Positions 1 to 8,934 of a stretch of 36,418 nucleotides of DNA are shown here, one piece after another (within the stretch, counting starts at the first letter, position 1; each line of letters opens with the position of its first letter). The notes beneath the pieces were generated by a model that was not told the origin of the DNA, did no database searches, and saw only the letters and a program-made list of their open reading frames with translations. This DNA comes from JBKPFU01 sp046728975 (lineage in GTDB: Bacteria; Actinomycetota; Thermoleophilia; Gaiellales; Gaiellaceae): positions 1-36,418 of the forward strand of contig JBKPFU010000010.1 in assembly GCA_046728975.1 (NCBI GenBank). The letters are read 5' to 3'. Position numbers and translations under genes: made by a program.

Positions 1-23
1 GTGCCCTTGAACGGCTTCGTCAT
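1..23 (-). CDS. N-terminal fragment of a gene cut by the window edge; possible arylsulfatase
   Basis: An ATG on the minus strand at 23-21 opens a frame reading MTKPFKGT before the window ends. A Shine-Dalgarno GGAGG (complement of 30-34) sits six bases upstream, which is ideal spacing and is the main evidence that this is a real start. It lies 46 bases downstream of the MFS gene on the same strand, so the two may be co-transcribed. From memory, many actinobacterial arylsulfatases begin with a very similar peptide (PFKG followed by an I-N-x-D-I-R-D segment). Eight residues cannot prove this. The gene is probably real; its identity is a guess, made somewhat more attractive by the formylglycine-generating enzyme at 16.2 kb. 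Confidence 0.45.
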
Positions 24-69
24 GTCGCGCCTCCGAGCAGTTGTGTTTCGAGTGGGTCGACGAACGAGA

Positions 70-1719
70 TCACGCGACCGCCTCCAGGGCCTTGGCCGGC
101 CCGGTCTCAGCCGTCTCGTCGTCCTCGGCGTGGTACGCCGCGAGCAGTCGCGTCTCCTCGTCCCGCTTCGGGAACATGAAGAACACAAGCGTTGCCCCGA
201 GCAGAACCGCCACGATCCCAGCCAGATAGGCCCACTCGTCGCCCTGGAGAAAGGCTGTCTTCGCGCCGGCGACGATGTTGTCCTGGACCGAGGGCGGGTA
301 CCGCTGCGCCGTGTCCGCCGCGCTTGCGAATGACTTCGTCAGCTCTCCCTGGACGCTGTCGCTGATGTTCTTGCCGGATGCCGAGATCGCTGCGCCCGCC
401 GCTGCGGCGTAGCCGGCGGTGAGGACCGCGCCGAAGATCGACTGCATGATCGCCCCGCCCAAGTCCCGCTGAAGGTCGGCCGTGCCCGAAGCCATCCCGA
501 CCCGCTTGACCGGCACCGAGCCGGTGAGCGAATGGGAGGCCGGCGTGCCGGCAAGGCCGACGCCGATCCCGACGAAGGAGTAGCCGAGCGCGACCTTCCA
601 GTAGGGGATGTTCTCCTTCCAGAGCAGGAGCATCGTGAGGAACCCGAGCAGGACGAAGACGTAGCCGAACAGCAGCGTGAACCGGGCGCCTCGCGCCTCG
701 ACGAGCTTGGCCGAGCGCGGCGCCACCACCACCATGAACGCGGCCGCGGGCAGGATCGCCAGCCCGGCGTCGACCGTCGAGTAGTCGAGCACGTTCTGGA
801 GGAACTGCTGGCCGATGAACATCGCGCCCATCAACGAGCCGAACACGACCAGCCCCGCGCACGCCGCCACCCAGAACGTGGGACGGGCCGCCGAGTGGAG
901 ATCGTAGAGCGGGTTCTCCGCGCGGCGCTGTCTGATGTAGAAGGCGATCAGCGCCGCGGCGGCGACGGTAAAGAGGCCCACGATGAGCGCCGTCTCGTTC
1001 GGCACGGCGGCAAAGTTGATTCCCAGGATGAGGGCGCCCACGAGAGCAACCGAGAGGACACCTCCGAGATGGTCGACCGGGTCCGTCGCCTCGTTCACGT
1101 GGCTCGGGACGAGCAGGATCGCCGCCGCCAGCGCGATCACCGCGAGGGGAAGCGTGAGCAGGAAGACCGATCCCCACCAGAAATGCTCGAGCAGGATCCC
1201 CGAGCCGAGTGGCCCGAGTGCGGAGATCGCTCCACCCGTCGCCGCCCACAGCGCGATCGACCTCGTGCGCGCCGGGCCCGACCATAGCGCCGTGATCAGC
1301 GCCAGCGTCGTGGGGTAGGCCATCCCTGCGGCGAGCCCGCCGAGGACCCGCGCGCCGAAAAGGGCTTCGATCGACGGCGCCCAGGCGGCCAGGCAGTCCG
1401 CCGGCACGGTCACCACCATGCCGACGATCAGCAGGAGCTTGCGGCCGTAGCGGTCGCCGACGGCGCCGAAGTAGAGCACAGAGGCGGCGAGGCCGAGCGA
1501 GTAGCCGACCGCGACGAGGTTGAGCGCCGTCTGCGAGGCGTCGAACTCCTTGCCGATCGAAGGGAGCGCCACGTTGGCGACCGCAAGACCCAGATTGGCC
1601 ACGGCTGCGACTGCGATCAGCGCAGCCAGGACGAGGCCGGCACGCTTCGGGACGACGGAGGCCTCGTCGGGGCGCTGTGCCCGATCGGCCGGCGCCGCGT
1701 GTGTGGCGGCATCGCTCAT
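70..1719 (-). CDS. MFS multidrug exporter, DHA2 (14-TM) family
   Basis: The 549-residue protein has the length and hydrophobic pattern of a 14-helix drug:H+ antiporter of the EmrB/QacA type, acting in the inner membrane. Visible signatures are VANVALPSIGKEF in the first helix region and the motif A loop VGDRYGRKLL. The frame stays open upstream to 1893, but that extension is arginine- and proline-rich, unlike an MFS N-terminus, and overlaps the divergent gene. I chose the ATG at 1719, which gives a polar N-tail before the first helix. A weak GAGGCGG lies upstream. The substrate cannot be predicted. It is divergent from the 1860 gene (140-bp spacer) and upstream of the truncated gene at the window edge. 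Confidence 0.88.
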   Translation of the reverse strand: MSDAATHAAPADRAQRPDEASVVPKRAGLVLAALIAVAAVANLGLAVANVALPSIGKEFDASQTALNLVAVGYSLGLAASVLYFGAVGDRYGRKLLLIVGMVVTVPADCLAAWAPSIEALFGARVLGGLAAGMAYPTTLALITALWSGPARTRSIALWAATGGAISALGPLGSGILLEHFWWGSVFLLTLPLAVIALAAAILLVPSHVNEATDPVDHLGGVLSVALVGALILGINFAAVPNETALIVGLFTVAAAALIAFYIRQRRAENPLYDLHSAARPTFWVAACAGLVVFGSLMGAMFIGQQFLQNVLDYSTVDAGLAILPAAAFMVVVAPRSAKLVEARGARFTLLFGYVFVLLGFLTMLLLWKENIPYWKVALGYSFVGIGVGLAGTPASHSLTGSVPVKRVGMASGTADLQRDLGGAIMQSIFGAVLTAGYAAAAGAAISASGKNISDSVQGELTKSFASAADTAQRYPPSVQDNIVAGAKTAFLQGDEWAYLAGIVAVLLGATLVFFMFPKRDEETRLLAAYHAEDDETAETGPAKALEAVA

Positions 1720-1859
1720 GTCTGGATGTACCGCCTCAGCGAAACGGCCCCGGTCGAGCTCGCTCGACGTCCACGGCGCGAGCGTCGAGCAACGCAACTG
1801 CGGCCGCATCGTCCCGTTCGGATGAACCGATGGGCCGCGCGCGATGCAAGGCTGGCGCC

Positions 1860-2549
1860 ATGCCGGAGACGGTGTCGACCCCCGAGGTGGCACATGCCAT
1901 CGGACACGGCCACCATGCCGAGCACGAGAAGGCCGGCCGCCGGACTGAGCTGATCGAGATCCTCGAGGCCGTGCTGCTCGCGGTGGTCGCAGTCGCCACG
2001 GCCTGGAGCGGCTACCAGACCGGGCTTTGGGACGCCCGCCAGGCTCACCAGTACGGGCTCTCGAACAAGTATCGGGCGGCCGAGAACCGCGCCGCGGCCC
2101 TCAGCGGTCAGCAACGTCTCTATGACACGACCACGTTCGCGTTCTGGCTGCAGACAAAGGCTCAGGGGGACGATCGAGCCGCCGCACTCTTCCGACGGCG
2201 GTTCCGTCCGGAATACCGACCCGCCTTCAACGCCTGGCTCAAGACCGATCCGATCCACAACCCGAAGGCGCCCGCCGGACCGCTCCTCATGCCTCAGTAC
2301 CACAACGCCGCGGCCGAGCGAGCCGCAGCGTACGACGAGCGGGCGAGCGCCGCGTTCGAGCAAGGGACGAAGGCGCGGGAGACCGGAGACAAGTACCTCC
2401 GCAACACCGTCCTGCTCGCGACCGTCCTCTTCCTCACCGCTCTCGCTCAGAAGTTCAAGGTCGAAAAGGTGCGGATCGGGCTGTTCGGCGTGTCCGCGGT
2501 ACTGCTCGTGATCGCCCTCTACTACGTCGGAACCTATCCGCATGCCTGA
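1860..2549 (+). CDS. Membrane protein of unknown function, DUF4337-like layout
   Basis: The 229-residue protein has a histidine-rich N-tail (AHAIGHGHHAEH, residues 11-22), one transmembrane helix at about 33-52, a roughly 125-residue hydrophilic alpha-helical middle rich in Ala, Arg and Glu, and two C-terminal helices at about 180-198 and 204-225. The stretch ATAWSGYQTGLW after helix 1 recalls the DUF4337 group of membrane proteins; this is recollection, not a search. No catalytic motif is visible. The start at 1860 (MPETVSTPEV) was preferred over in-frame GTG/ATG codons from 1677 because the upstream part overlaps the divergent MFS gene and looks like non-coding translation. It precedes ndh on the same strand by 74 bases. 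Confidence 0.75.
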   Translation: MPETVSTPEVAHAIGHGHHAEHEKAGRRTELIEILEAVLLAVVAVATAWSGYQTGLWDARQAHQYGLSNKYRAAENRAAALSGQQRLYDTTTFAFWLQTKAQGDDRAAALFRRRFRPEYRPAFNAWLKTDPIHNPKAPAGPLLMPQYHNAAAERAAAYDERASAAFEQGTKARETGDKYLRNTVLLATVLFLTALAQKFKVEKVRIGLFGVSAVLLVIALYYVGTYPHA

Positions 2550-2623
2550 GACCCGCGCAGCCGGGTTTCATCCCCTTTGGATGACCTCGGACACGATGGG
2601 CAGGGGTACGGTCGGCGCGTCCC

Positions 2624-3892
2624 GTGAGCACTCCGAAGAACAACGGTGAGCGTCCGCGCGTCCTCGTCCTCGGTGGCGGCTTCGGCGGAGTCGGCGCTGC
2701 GCAGAAGCTGAAGAAGAGCGACGTCGACGTCGTGCTCGTCGACAAGAACGACTACCACACGTTCCAACCGCTCCTCTACCAGGTCGCGACCGGCCTTCTG
2801 GAGCAGCCGGCGGTCGGGCATCCGCTCCGAGATCTCTTCCACGAGCAGGACAACGCCAGGGTGCATCAGGACGCCGTCACCGAGATCGACCTCTCACGCC
2901 GGAAAGTCCGCTTCAAGGAACTCGAGCCGCACAGCTATGACCACCTCGTCCTCGGGCTCGGGGCAGAGGTGAACTTCTTCGGCGTCGAGGGTGCGGCCGA
3001 GCACGGGTTCCCCCTCTACACGCTGGCGGACGCGGTGCGGCTCAAGGATCACGTGCTGCGCACGTGGGAGGCGGCCGACCGGAATCGGGCACTCGTCGAC
3101 GACGGGGCGCTGAACGTCGTCGTCGTCGGCGGCGGGCCCACCGGGATCGAGACGGCCGGCGCGCTTGCAGAGCTCTACAACGGGGTTTTTCGCAAGGACT
3201 ACCCCGACGTGCCATCGGAGCAGGCGCGGATCGTCGTCGTCGAGGCCGGCCCGGAACTGTTCCCCATGTTCAAGCCGGACATCCGCACGTACACGGAGAA
3301 GGCGCTGGCGAAGCGCGGCGTCGACGTGATGACCGGCGAGGTGGTCGAGTCGATTACACCGCAACGTGTGACCTTGAAGTCGGGCACCGTGCTGCCCGCC
3401 CACACGCTCGTATGGGGCGCGGGCTTGCAGGGCAACAACCTCGTCCAATCCCTCGGCCTCGAGCTCGAACGAGGGAACCGGATCGGTGTCGATCCCGAGT
3501 TGCGCGTGGCGGGGCACCCGGAGGTGTACGCCGTCGGCGACGTCGCCGCGATCACCGACACCAAGACCGGCCAAGTCCTGCCCCAGCTCGGCTCGGTCGC
3601 GCTGCAGTCCGGTGAGCACGCGGGCAAGTCGATCGCACAGCGAGTCGCCGGCAAGGAGACGAAGCCGTTCAAGTACCACGACAAGGGCACGATGGCGACG
3701 ATCGGCCGTGGCTCGGCGGTCGTCCAGATGTTGGGCGGCCGAACGATGAAGGGGAAAGCGGCCCAGGTGGCGTGGGGCACCGTCCACCTCGCGCTCCTGC
3801 CCACGAATGAGGACCGTGCGAAGGCGGTCGTCGACTGGGCCGGCGCGGGGCTGACTCACCAGCGGGGGGCACGGATCACGGTCGACACGTGA
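2624..3892 (+). CDS. ndh: Type II NADH dehydrogenase (NDH-2), FAD-dependent
   Basis: This 422-residue enzyme oxidises NADH and reduces membrane quinone without pumping protons. The FAD dinucleotide fold opens the protein (RVLVLGGGFGG, residues 12-22), followed by the NDH-2 hallmark DYHTFQPLLYQVATG. The NADH fold is at about 166-180 (GGGPTGIE from 169) and the second FAD motif is YAVGDVA at 302-308. Length fits the family. The GTG at 2624 is the first start in the frame and puts the FAD fold at the usual distance from the N-terminus. It is probably a peripheral membrane protein on the cytoplasmic face. With the cytochrome bd operon in the same window it would make a short, non-coupling respiratory branch. 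Some homologues act on other quinones or NADPH. Confidence 0.92.
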   Translation: MSTPKNNGERPRVLVLGGGFGGVGAAQKLKKSDVDVVLVDKNDYHTFQPLLYQVATGLLEQPAVGHPLRDLFHEQDNARVHQDAVTEIDLSRRKVRFKELEPHSYDHLVLGLGAEVNFFGVEGAAEHGFPLYTLADAVRLKDHVLRTWEAADRNRALVDDGALNVVVVGGGPTGIETAGALAELYNGVFRKDYPDVPSEQARIVVVEAGPELFPMFKPDIRTYTEKALAKRGVDVMTGEVVESITPQRVTLKSGTVLPAHTLVWGAGLQGNNLVQSLGLELERGNRIGVDPELRVAGHPEVYAVGDVAAITDTKTGQVLPQLGSVALQSGEHAGKSIAQRVAGKETKPFKYHDKGTMATIGRGSAVVQMLGGRTMKGKAAQVAWGTVHLALLPTNEDRAKAVVDWAGAGLTHQRGARITVDT

Positions 3893-3941
3893 GCCGCCTT
3901 CTCACCCCATGCGGACGATGCGATTTCGGGGTCTCGCGGCG

Positions 3942-3947
3942 TATTCT
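3942..3947 (+). promoter_or_regulatory. Possible -10 element for the zwf operon
   Basis: TATTCT, the most AT-rich hexamer of the 103-base gap between ndh and zwf, lies 48 bases before the zwf ATG. It sits between GGCGT and ACGCC arms of a small inverted repeat. No convincing -35 is seen. A leader of about 40 bases with a good Shine-Dalgarno (AGGAGA at 3985-3990) would follow, unlike the leaderless-looking genes elsewhere in the window. Confidence 0.35.
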
Positions 3948-3995
3948 CGACGCCGAGCACGACAGCAACGCGATCCGGTCAGAGAGGAGACGGTG

Positions 3996-5429
3996 ATGAC
4001 GAGCACGATGGCGGCCCCGGCGGCCTCGAAACGTCGGGACGAAACCCCGCGACCCGCAGACGTCCTCGTCGTCTTCGGGATCACGGGCGACCTTGCGAAG
4101 GTGATGACCTTCCGCTCCCTCTACAGGCTCGAACGACGCGGGCTCCTCGACTGTCCGATCCTCGGGGTTGCCGTCGACGACTGGAACGTGCAGCAGCTCA
4201 AGGATCGCGCGCGCGAGTCGATCGTGGGCACGGGTGAGCAGCTCGACGAGAAGGTGTTCGACCTGTTGGCCGAGCGACTCGCCTATGTTGCCGGCGACTT
4301 CTCCGACTCCGCGACCTACGAGCGGGTGGCGGAGGCGATCGACGGCGCCGAAAGCCCTGTCTTCTACCTCGAGATTCCGCCCTTCCTCTTCGGCACGGTC
4401 GTCAAGGGTCTCGCCGAGGCGGGGTTGACCGAGAATGCGCGTGTCGTCGTCGAGAAGCCGTTCGGCCACGACCGCGCATCCGCGCAAGAGCTCGCCGACG
4501 AGCTCCATCAATACATCGACGAGGCGCAGCTCTATCGGATCGACCACTACCTCGGGAAGATGGGGCTCGAGGAGATCATCCATCTCCGCTTCGCGAACGC
4601 GATGCTCGAGCCGGTCTGGAGCCGGAACTACCTCGCCGCGGTGCAGATCACCATGGCCGAGAGCTTTGGGGTCGAGGATCGCGGCCACTTCTATGACCCG
4701 GTGGGCGCGCTCCGGGATGTGGTCGTCAACCACCTGATGCAGGTCGTCGCTGCCGCCGCGATGGAGTCACCTGCCCACGGCAACCCCGAGACGATCAAGG
4801 ACGCGCAAGTCGCGCTCTTCCGCGCGGTCGCCGAGGCTGATCCGAAGCATTACGTCCGTGGCCAATACGACGGTTACCGCGAGATCGACGGCGTGGCCAA
4901 GGACTCGCAGACCGAGACCTACGCCGCGCTCCGGCTGGAGATCGAGAATTGGCGTTGGTCGGGTGTTCCCTTCTACATCCGCACAGGGAAGCAGCTGCCG
5001 GCGACGCAGACGGAGCTGCGGCTCGTGTTCAGGCATCCGCCGAAGCTCGGCTTCAAGGCGCTGAACCGGTACCCCCAGGCAAACCAACTCGTGGTCAAGC
5101 TCGACCCTTCGACGGGAATCCGTCTCGTGGTCGACGCGCACCGCGCGGACGCTGCGGCCGACGAGCCGATCAACCTCGACATGCAGTTCGGCGAGGAAGG
5201 CGGTGAGGGGCCGACGCCTTACGAGGTGCTCCTGCACGCGGCGATGGTCGGCGACAGCACTCGTTTCACGCGCCAGGACGGGGTCGAGGAGACGTGGCGG
5301 GTCATGCAGCCGCTGCTCGACGATCCGCCCCCGGTTCGCGCCTACGCGCCCGGGACCTGGGGGCCCGAAGCCGCGAACGAGCTTCTCGCCGGGCAAGGCC
5401 GCTGGTACGAGCCCTGGATCGCGTCATGA
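3996..5429 (+). CDS. zwf: Glucose-6-phosphate 1-dehydrogenase
   Basis: The enzyme catalyses the first step of the oxidative pentose phosphate pathway, glucose 6-phosphate plus NADP+ to 6-phosphogluconolactone plus NADPH, in the cytosol. The nucleotide-binding motif GITGDLAK is at residues 28-35 and the family signature RIDHYLGK at 181-188, containing the catalytic-region His and substrate-binding Lys. The 477-residue length is normal. The ATG at 3996 has AGAGGAGA six bases upstream; the earlier in-frame ATG at 3909 would add an arginine-rich tail without homology. The TGA overlaps the ATG of the glycosidase gene (ATGA at 5426-5429), so zwf heads a translationally coupled operon. No 6-phosphogluconolactonase or 6-phosphogluconate dehydrogenase is in view. 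Confidence 0.96.
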   Translation: MTSTMAAPAASKRRDETPRPADVLVVFGITGDLAKVMTFRSLYRLERRGLLDCPILGVAVDDWNVQQLKDRARESIVGTGEQLDEKVFDLLAERLAYVAGDFSDSATYERVAEAIDGAESPVFYLEIPPFLFGTVVKGLAEAGLTENARVVVEKPFGHDRASAQELADELHQYIDEAQLYRIDHYLGKMGLEEIIHLRFANAMLEPVWSRNYLAAVQITMAESFGVEDRGHFYDPVGALRDVVVNHLMQVVAAAAMESPAHGNPETIKDAQVALFRAVAEADPKHYVRGQYDGYREIDGVAKDSQTETYAALRLEIENWRWSGVPFYIRTGKQLPATQTELRLVFRHPPKLGFKALNRYPQANQLVVKLDPSTGIRLVVDAHRADAAADEPINLDMQFGEEGGEGPTPYEVLLHAAMVGDSTRFTRQDGVEETWRVMQPLLDDPPPVRAYAPGTWGPEAANELLAGQGRWYEPWIAS

Positions 5430-7324
5430 CCACCGTCGAGCCGACAGCCAAGGACCGCCCGCAGAGCGCGGCCGCACCGTCCCCGTTCCCGCCGATCGCG
5501 TCGTACGCCTTCCTGTCGAACTGCCACACCGGCGCGCTGGTGGCGCCCGACGGCGCCATCGACTGGCTCTGCGTGCCGCGCTTCGACTCCGCGAGCGTCT
5601 TCGGCAGCTTGCTCGACCGCGAGGCCGGCTTCTTCCGCTTCGCTCCTTTCGGGATCAACCATCCAACCGCGGTCGCGTACCAGCCGGGCACGAACGTCCT
5701 CGAGACGACCTGGAAGACCCCCGGCGGGTGGGTCGTGGTTCGCGACGCGCTGACCATGGCACCGCGCGAGCACGAGGACACGGTGACCCCGCACACGCGG
5801 CCGCCCGCCGACGACGACGCCGAGCATCTGCTCGTTCGAACGGTCGAATGCCTCGACGGCCGCGTCGAGGTCGAGGTCGTCTGCGAGCCGGCGTTCGACT
5901 ACGGTCGTACGCCCGCTGAGTGGGCACTCGTCGGAGACGACCGTCACGTCGCGGACGCAACCGGCGCCGGCCAAACGATCCGGCTCACGACCGACATGGG
6001 CCTCGGGATCGAGGAGAACCGCGCCCGGGCTCGGCACGTCCTGGAAGCCGGCGACCGCGCGTTCTGCGCGCTGTCGTGGGACGACGGGCTCCCGGCACCG
6101 CGCGAGGTGGATGACGCGGATGCGCGGATCGCCGCAACGACCCGTTTCTGGCGGGCCTGGCTGGGCCGCGCGCGGATACCCGATCACCGCTTCCGCGACC
6201 CGATCCAGCGCTCGGCATTGGCGATCAAAGGCCTCACGTACATGCCGACCGGCGCGACGGTCGCGGCGCTAACCACCTCTCTACCCGAGACGCCCGGCGG
6301 CGAGCGCAACTGGGACTACCGGTACACGTGGATCCGGGACACGACCTTCACGCTGCAGGCGCTGCACTACCTCAATCTCGACTGGGAGGCGGACGAGTTC
6401 ATGCAGTTCGTCGCCGACGTCGAGGCAACCGACGACGGGTCGCTCCAGATCATGTACGGCATCGACGGCCGACGCGACCTCACCGAGTCGACGCGCGACG
6501 AGCTGACCGGCTACGCGGGCGCCCGACCGGTCCGGGTCGGCAACGGCGCCTTCGACCAGCGTCAGAACGACGTCTTCGGCGCTGCGCTCGACTCGATTCT
6601 CTTGCACACGCGCCGCAGCCAGCGCCTCCCTCGGCGCCTGTGGCCGATCGTCGAGTCGCAGGCCGAGTGCGCCACGCGCGTCTGGCGCGAGCCCGACCAG
6701 GGCATCTGGGAGGCCCGGGGCAAGCCGCAGCACTACGTCTCCTCCAAGCTGATGTGCTGGGTCGCCCTCGATCGGGCGGCAAAGCTCGCCGAGATCCGCG
6801 GCGACGGCGAGTCGCGGCAGAAATGGGCCGCCGTCGCGGACGAGATCCGCGAGGACATCCTCACGCACGGGGTCGACGACCGAGGCGTCCTACGCCAGCA
6901 CTACGAGACGGACTCGCTCGATGCGTCGACTCTGCTCGCGGCGATCTTCGGCTTCCTACCGGCTGACGACGAGCGGCTGAAGGCAAGCGTGATGGCGATC
7001 GCCGAAGAGCTGACCGAGGACGGCTTCGTTCTCCGCTACAGGACGGACGAGACCGACGACGGGCTCGCCGGGAAAGAGGGCACCTTCCTGATCTGCTCGT
7101 TCTGGCTCGTCTCCGCGCTCGCGATCGTCGGCGAGCTGCAGATGGCGCGTGACCTGATGGAGCGGCTGTTGCGGGTCGGCTCACCGCTCGGGCTATACGC
7201 GGAGGAGTTCGACGCGGAAACCGGGCGACACCTCGGCAACTTCCCTCAGGCGTTCTCGCACCTCGCCTTGCTGGAGGCGGCCGGGCGGGTCATGCTCCCC
7301 GAGCTGACGGCAGAGCTGTCGTGA
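5426..7324 (+). CDS. Glycoside hydrolase family 15 protein (trehalase/glucoamylase type)
   Basis: The 632-residue protein has the two-domain bacterial GH15 build: an N-terminal beta-sandwich domain (SNCHTGALVAPDGAIDWLC near residue 30) and an (alpha/alpha)6 barrel from about 260. The barrel carries ERNWDYRYTWIRD (293-305) and, near the C-terminus, GLYAEEFDAETGR with Glu593/Glu594, the expected region of the catalytic base, followed by LGNFPQAFSHLAL. Overall it resembles the mycobacterial GH15 trehalase more than fungal glucoamylase, so trehalose to glucose is the likeliest reaction; maltooligosaccharides are an alternative. No signal peptide is seen, so it is probably cytosolic. It overlaps zwf upstream by ATGA and the GMC oxidoreductase downstream by GTGA, so the three are surely co-expressed. 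Confidence 0.88.
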   Translation: MTTVEPTAKDRPQSAAAPSPFPPIASYAFLSNCHTGALVAPDGAIDWLCVPRFDSASVFGSLLDREAGFFRFAPFGINHPTAVAYQPGTNVLETTWKTPGGWVVVRDALTMAPREHEDTVTPHTRPPADDDAEHLLVRTVECLDGRVEVEVVCEPAFDYGRTPAEWALVGDDRHVADATGAGQTIRLTTDMGLGIEENRARARHVLEAGDRAFCALSWDDGLPAPREVDDADARIAATTRFWRAWLGRARIPDHRFRDPIQRSALAIKGLTYMPTGATVAALTTSLPETPGGERNWDYRYTWIRDTTFTLQALHYLNLDWEADEFMQFVADVEATDDGSLQIMYGIDGRRDLTESTRDELTGYAGARPVRVGNGAFDQRQNDVFGAALDSILLHTRRSQRLPRRLWPIVESQAECATRVWREPDQGIWEARGKPQHYVSSKLMCWVALDRAAKLAEIRGDGESRQKWAAVADEIREDILTHGVDDRGVLRQHYETDSLDASTLLAAIFGFLPADDERLKASVMAIAEELTEDGFVLRYRTDETDDGLAGKEGTFLICSFWLVSALAIVGELQMARDLMERLLRVGSPLGLYAEEFDAETGRHLGNFPQAFSHLALLEAAGRVMLPELTAELS

Positions 7325-8901
7325 CGGACGCGTACGACGTGATCATCGTCGGCACCGGTGCCGGCGGCGGCACGCTCGCGCGGCACCTGGCTCCGTCAGG
7401 CAAGAAGATCCTGCTTCTGGAGCGCGGGGACTGGCTGCCGCGCGAGCCTCAGAACTGGCTCGCGCAGGACGTCTTCGTCGACAACCGCTACGTCTCGGAG
7501 GACACGTGGTACGACGAGAAGGGGAAGCCGTTCCAGCCGCAGGTCCATTACTTCGTGGGCGGCGCGACCAAGCTCTACGGCGCCGCCCTTTACCGGCTCA
7601 GGGCGGAGGACTTCGGCGAGCTCAAGCACCACGACGGGATCTCGCCCGCCTGGCCGATCTCATACGACGAGCTTGAGCCCTACTACACGCTGGCCGAGCA
7701 GGCCTACGAGGTGCACGGCGCGCGGGGCGAGGACCCGACCGAGCCGCCGGCGACCGGTCCCTATCCCCATCCCGCCGTCTCGCACGAGCCGCGGATCCAA
7801 GAGCTTTCCGACCAGCTCGCCGCCGCCGGGTACCACCCGTTCCATGCACCCTGCGGGATCCTGCTCGACGAGAAGAACATGGCGTACAGCACGTGCGTCC
7901 GCTGTGCCAATTGCGACGGTTTCCCCTGCCCGGTCCATGCGAAATCCGACGCCGAGGTGCTGGGCGTGCGACCCGCGCTCGAGCACCCGAACGTGACGCT
8001 CCTCAGGAACGCGAAAGCGGTCAAGCTCGAGACGAACACCGCCGGCACGGCCGTTTCCGGCGTGGTCGTCGAACGCCAGGGCGAGACGGAGACCTACGCC
8101 GGCGATCTAGTCGTGGTCGCCTGCGGTGCGGCCAATACGGCGAAACTGCTCCTCCAATCGGCCACCGATCGGCACCCGAACGGGCTCGCCAACGGCTCCG
8201 ACCAGGTCGGGCGCAACTTCATGTTCCACGACAGCATCGCCGTGCTCGCGCTTTCCCGCGAAGAGAACCCGACCGTCTACCAGAAGACGCTCGGGCTCAA
8301 CGACTTCTACTTCGGCAGCGACGAGTTCGAGTACCCGCTCGGGAACGTCCAGATGGTCGGAAAGTCGCAAGCGCCGATGTTCCGCGGTGAGAAGCCGGGC
8401 GAGACGAAGCTTGCGCCGGAGTGGACGCTGGATCGGGTCGCGCGGCACGCGATCGACTTCTGGCTCTCGACCGAAGACCTGCCACGGCCCGAAAACCGGG
8501 TCACCGTCGACAATGACGGCAAGCTCACCCTGAGCTACAGCGAGACGAACGCGGAGGCGAAGAAGCAGCTTTACAAGAAGCTTCATTCCATGCTCGGCAA
8601 GCTGGACCTGAACCCCGGCCACCTCTTCCACCGCTTCGCGTACATGAAGAACGAGATCCCGGTCGCCGGCTGCGCCCACCAGGCCGGTACCTGCCGATTC
8701 GGGGACGACCCGGCGACGTCGGCCCTGAACCTCGACTGCCGCGCCCACGAGCTTGACAACCTCTACGTCGTCGACACGAGCGTCTTCCCGAGCATCGGCG
8801 CCGTCAACCCGGCCTTGACCGCGATGGCGAATGCGCTCCGTGTCGGAGACCATCTGCTCGAGCGGATGGGCGCTCACGCCTCCGCCACCGCGGTCGCGTA
8901 G
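7321..8901 (+). CDS. GMC-family FAD oxidoreductase with a four-cysteine cluster
   Basis: The 526-residue flavoprotein belongs to the glucose-methanol-choline family. The N-terminal FAD motif VGTGAGGGTLARHL starts at residue 11; YFVGGATKLYGAALYR is the family's substrate/flavin loop; the C-terminal half has HQAGTCRFG and the end motif VNPALTAMANALRVGD. The His in HQAG and the Asn in VNPALT are the expected catalytic pair. Cys192, Cys195, Cys198 and Cys203 (CVRCANCDGFPC) form a spacing reminiscent of the Fe-S-bearing FAD glucose and gluconate dehydrogenases. The reaction is oxidation of an alcohol or sugar hydroxyl; because the gene overlaps a probable trehalase, glucose or a related sugar is a plausible substrate. 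No Tat signal or cytochrome partner is visible. The GTG start overlaps the previous stop (GTGA at 7321-7324). Confidence 0.87.
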   Translation: MTDAYDVIIVGTGAGGGTLARHLAPSGKKILLLERGDWLPREPQNWLAQDVFVDNRYVSEDTWYDEKGKPFQPQVHYFVGGATKLYGAALYRLRAEDFGELKHHDGISPAWPISYDELEPYYTLAEQAYEVHGARGEDPTEPPATGPYPHPAVSHEPRIQELSDQLAAAGYHPFHAPCGILLDEKNMAYSTCVRCANCDGFPCPVHAKSDAEVLGVRPALEHPNVTLLRNAKAVKLETNTAGTAVSGVVVERQGETETYAGDLVVVACGAANTAKLLLQSATDRHPNGLANGSDQVGRNFMFHDSIAVLALSREENPTVYQKTLGLNDFYFGSDEFEYPLGNVQMVGKSQAPMFRGEKPGETKLAPEWTLDRVARHAIDFWLSTEDLPRPENRVTVDNDGKLTLSYSETNAEAKKQLYKKLHSMLGKLDLNPGHLFHRFAYMKNEIPVAGCAHQAGTCRFGDDPATSALNLDCRAHELDNLYVVDTSVFPSIGAVNPALTAMANALRVGDHLLERMGAHASATAVA

Positions 8902-8934
8902 AACCTTGGTTTGAGGCGGGGCCGAGGCGGCCTA

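Noticed and set aside
8902..8934. A terminator between the convergent GMC and 147-aa genes.
   Set aside because: Only short imperfect GGCC/GGCC pairings are visible, with no T-run.
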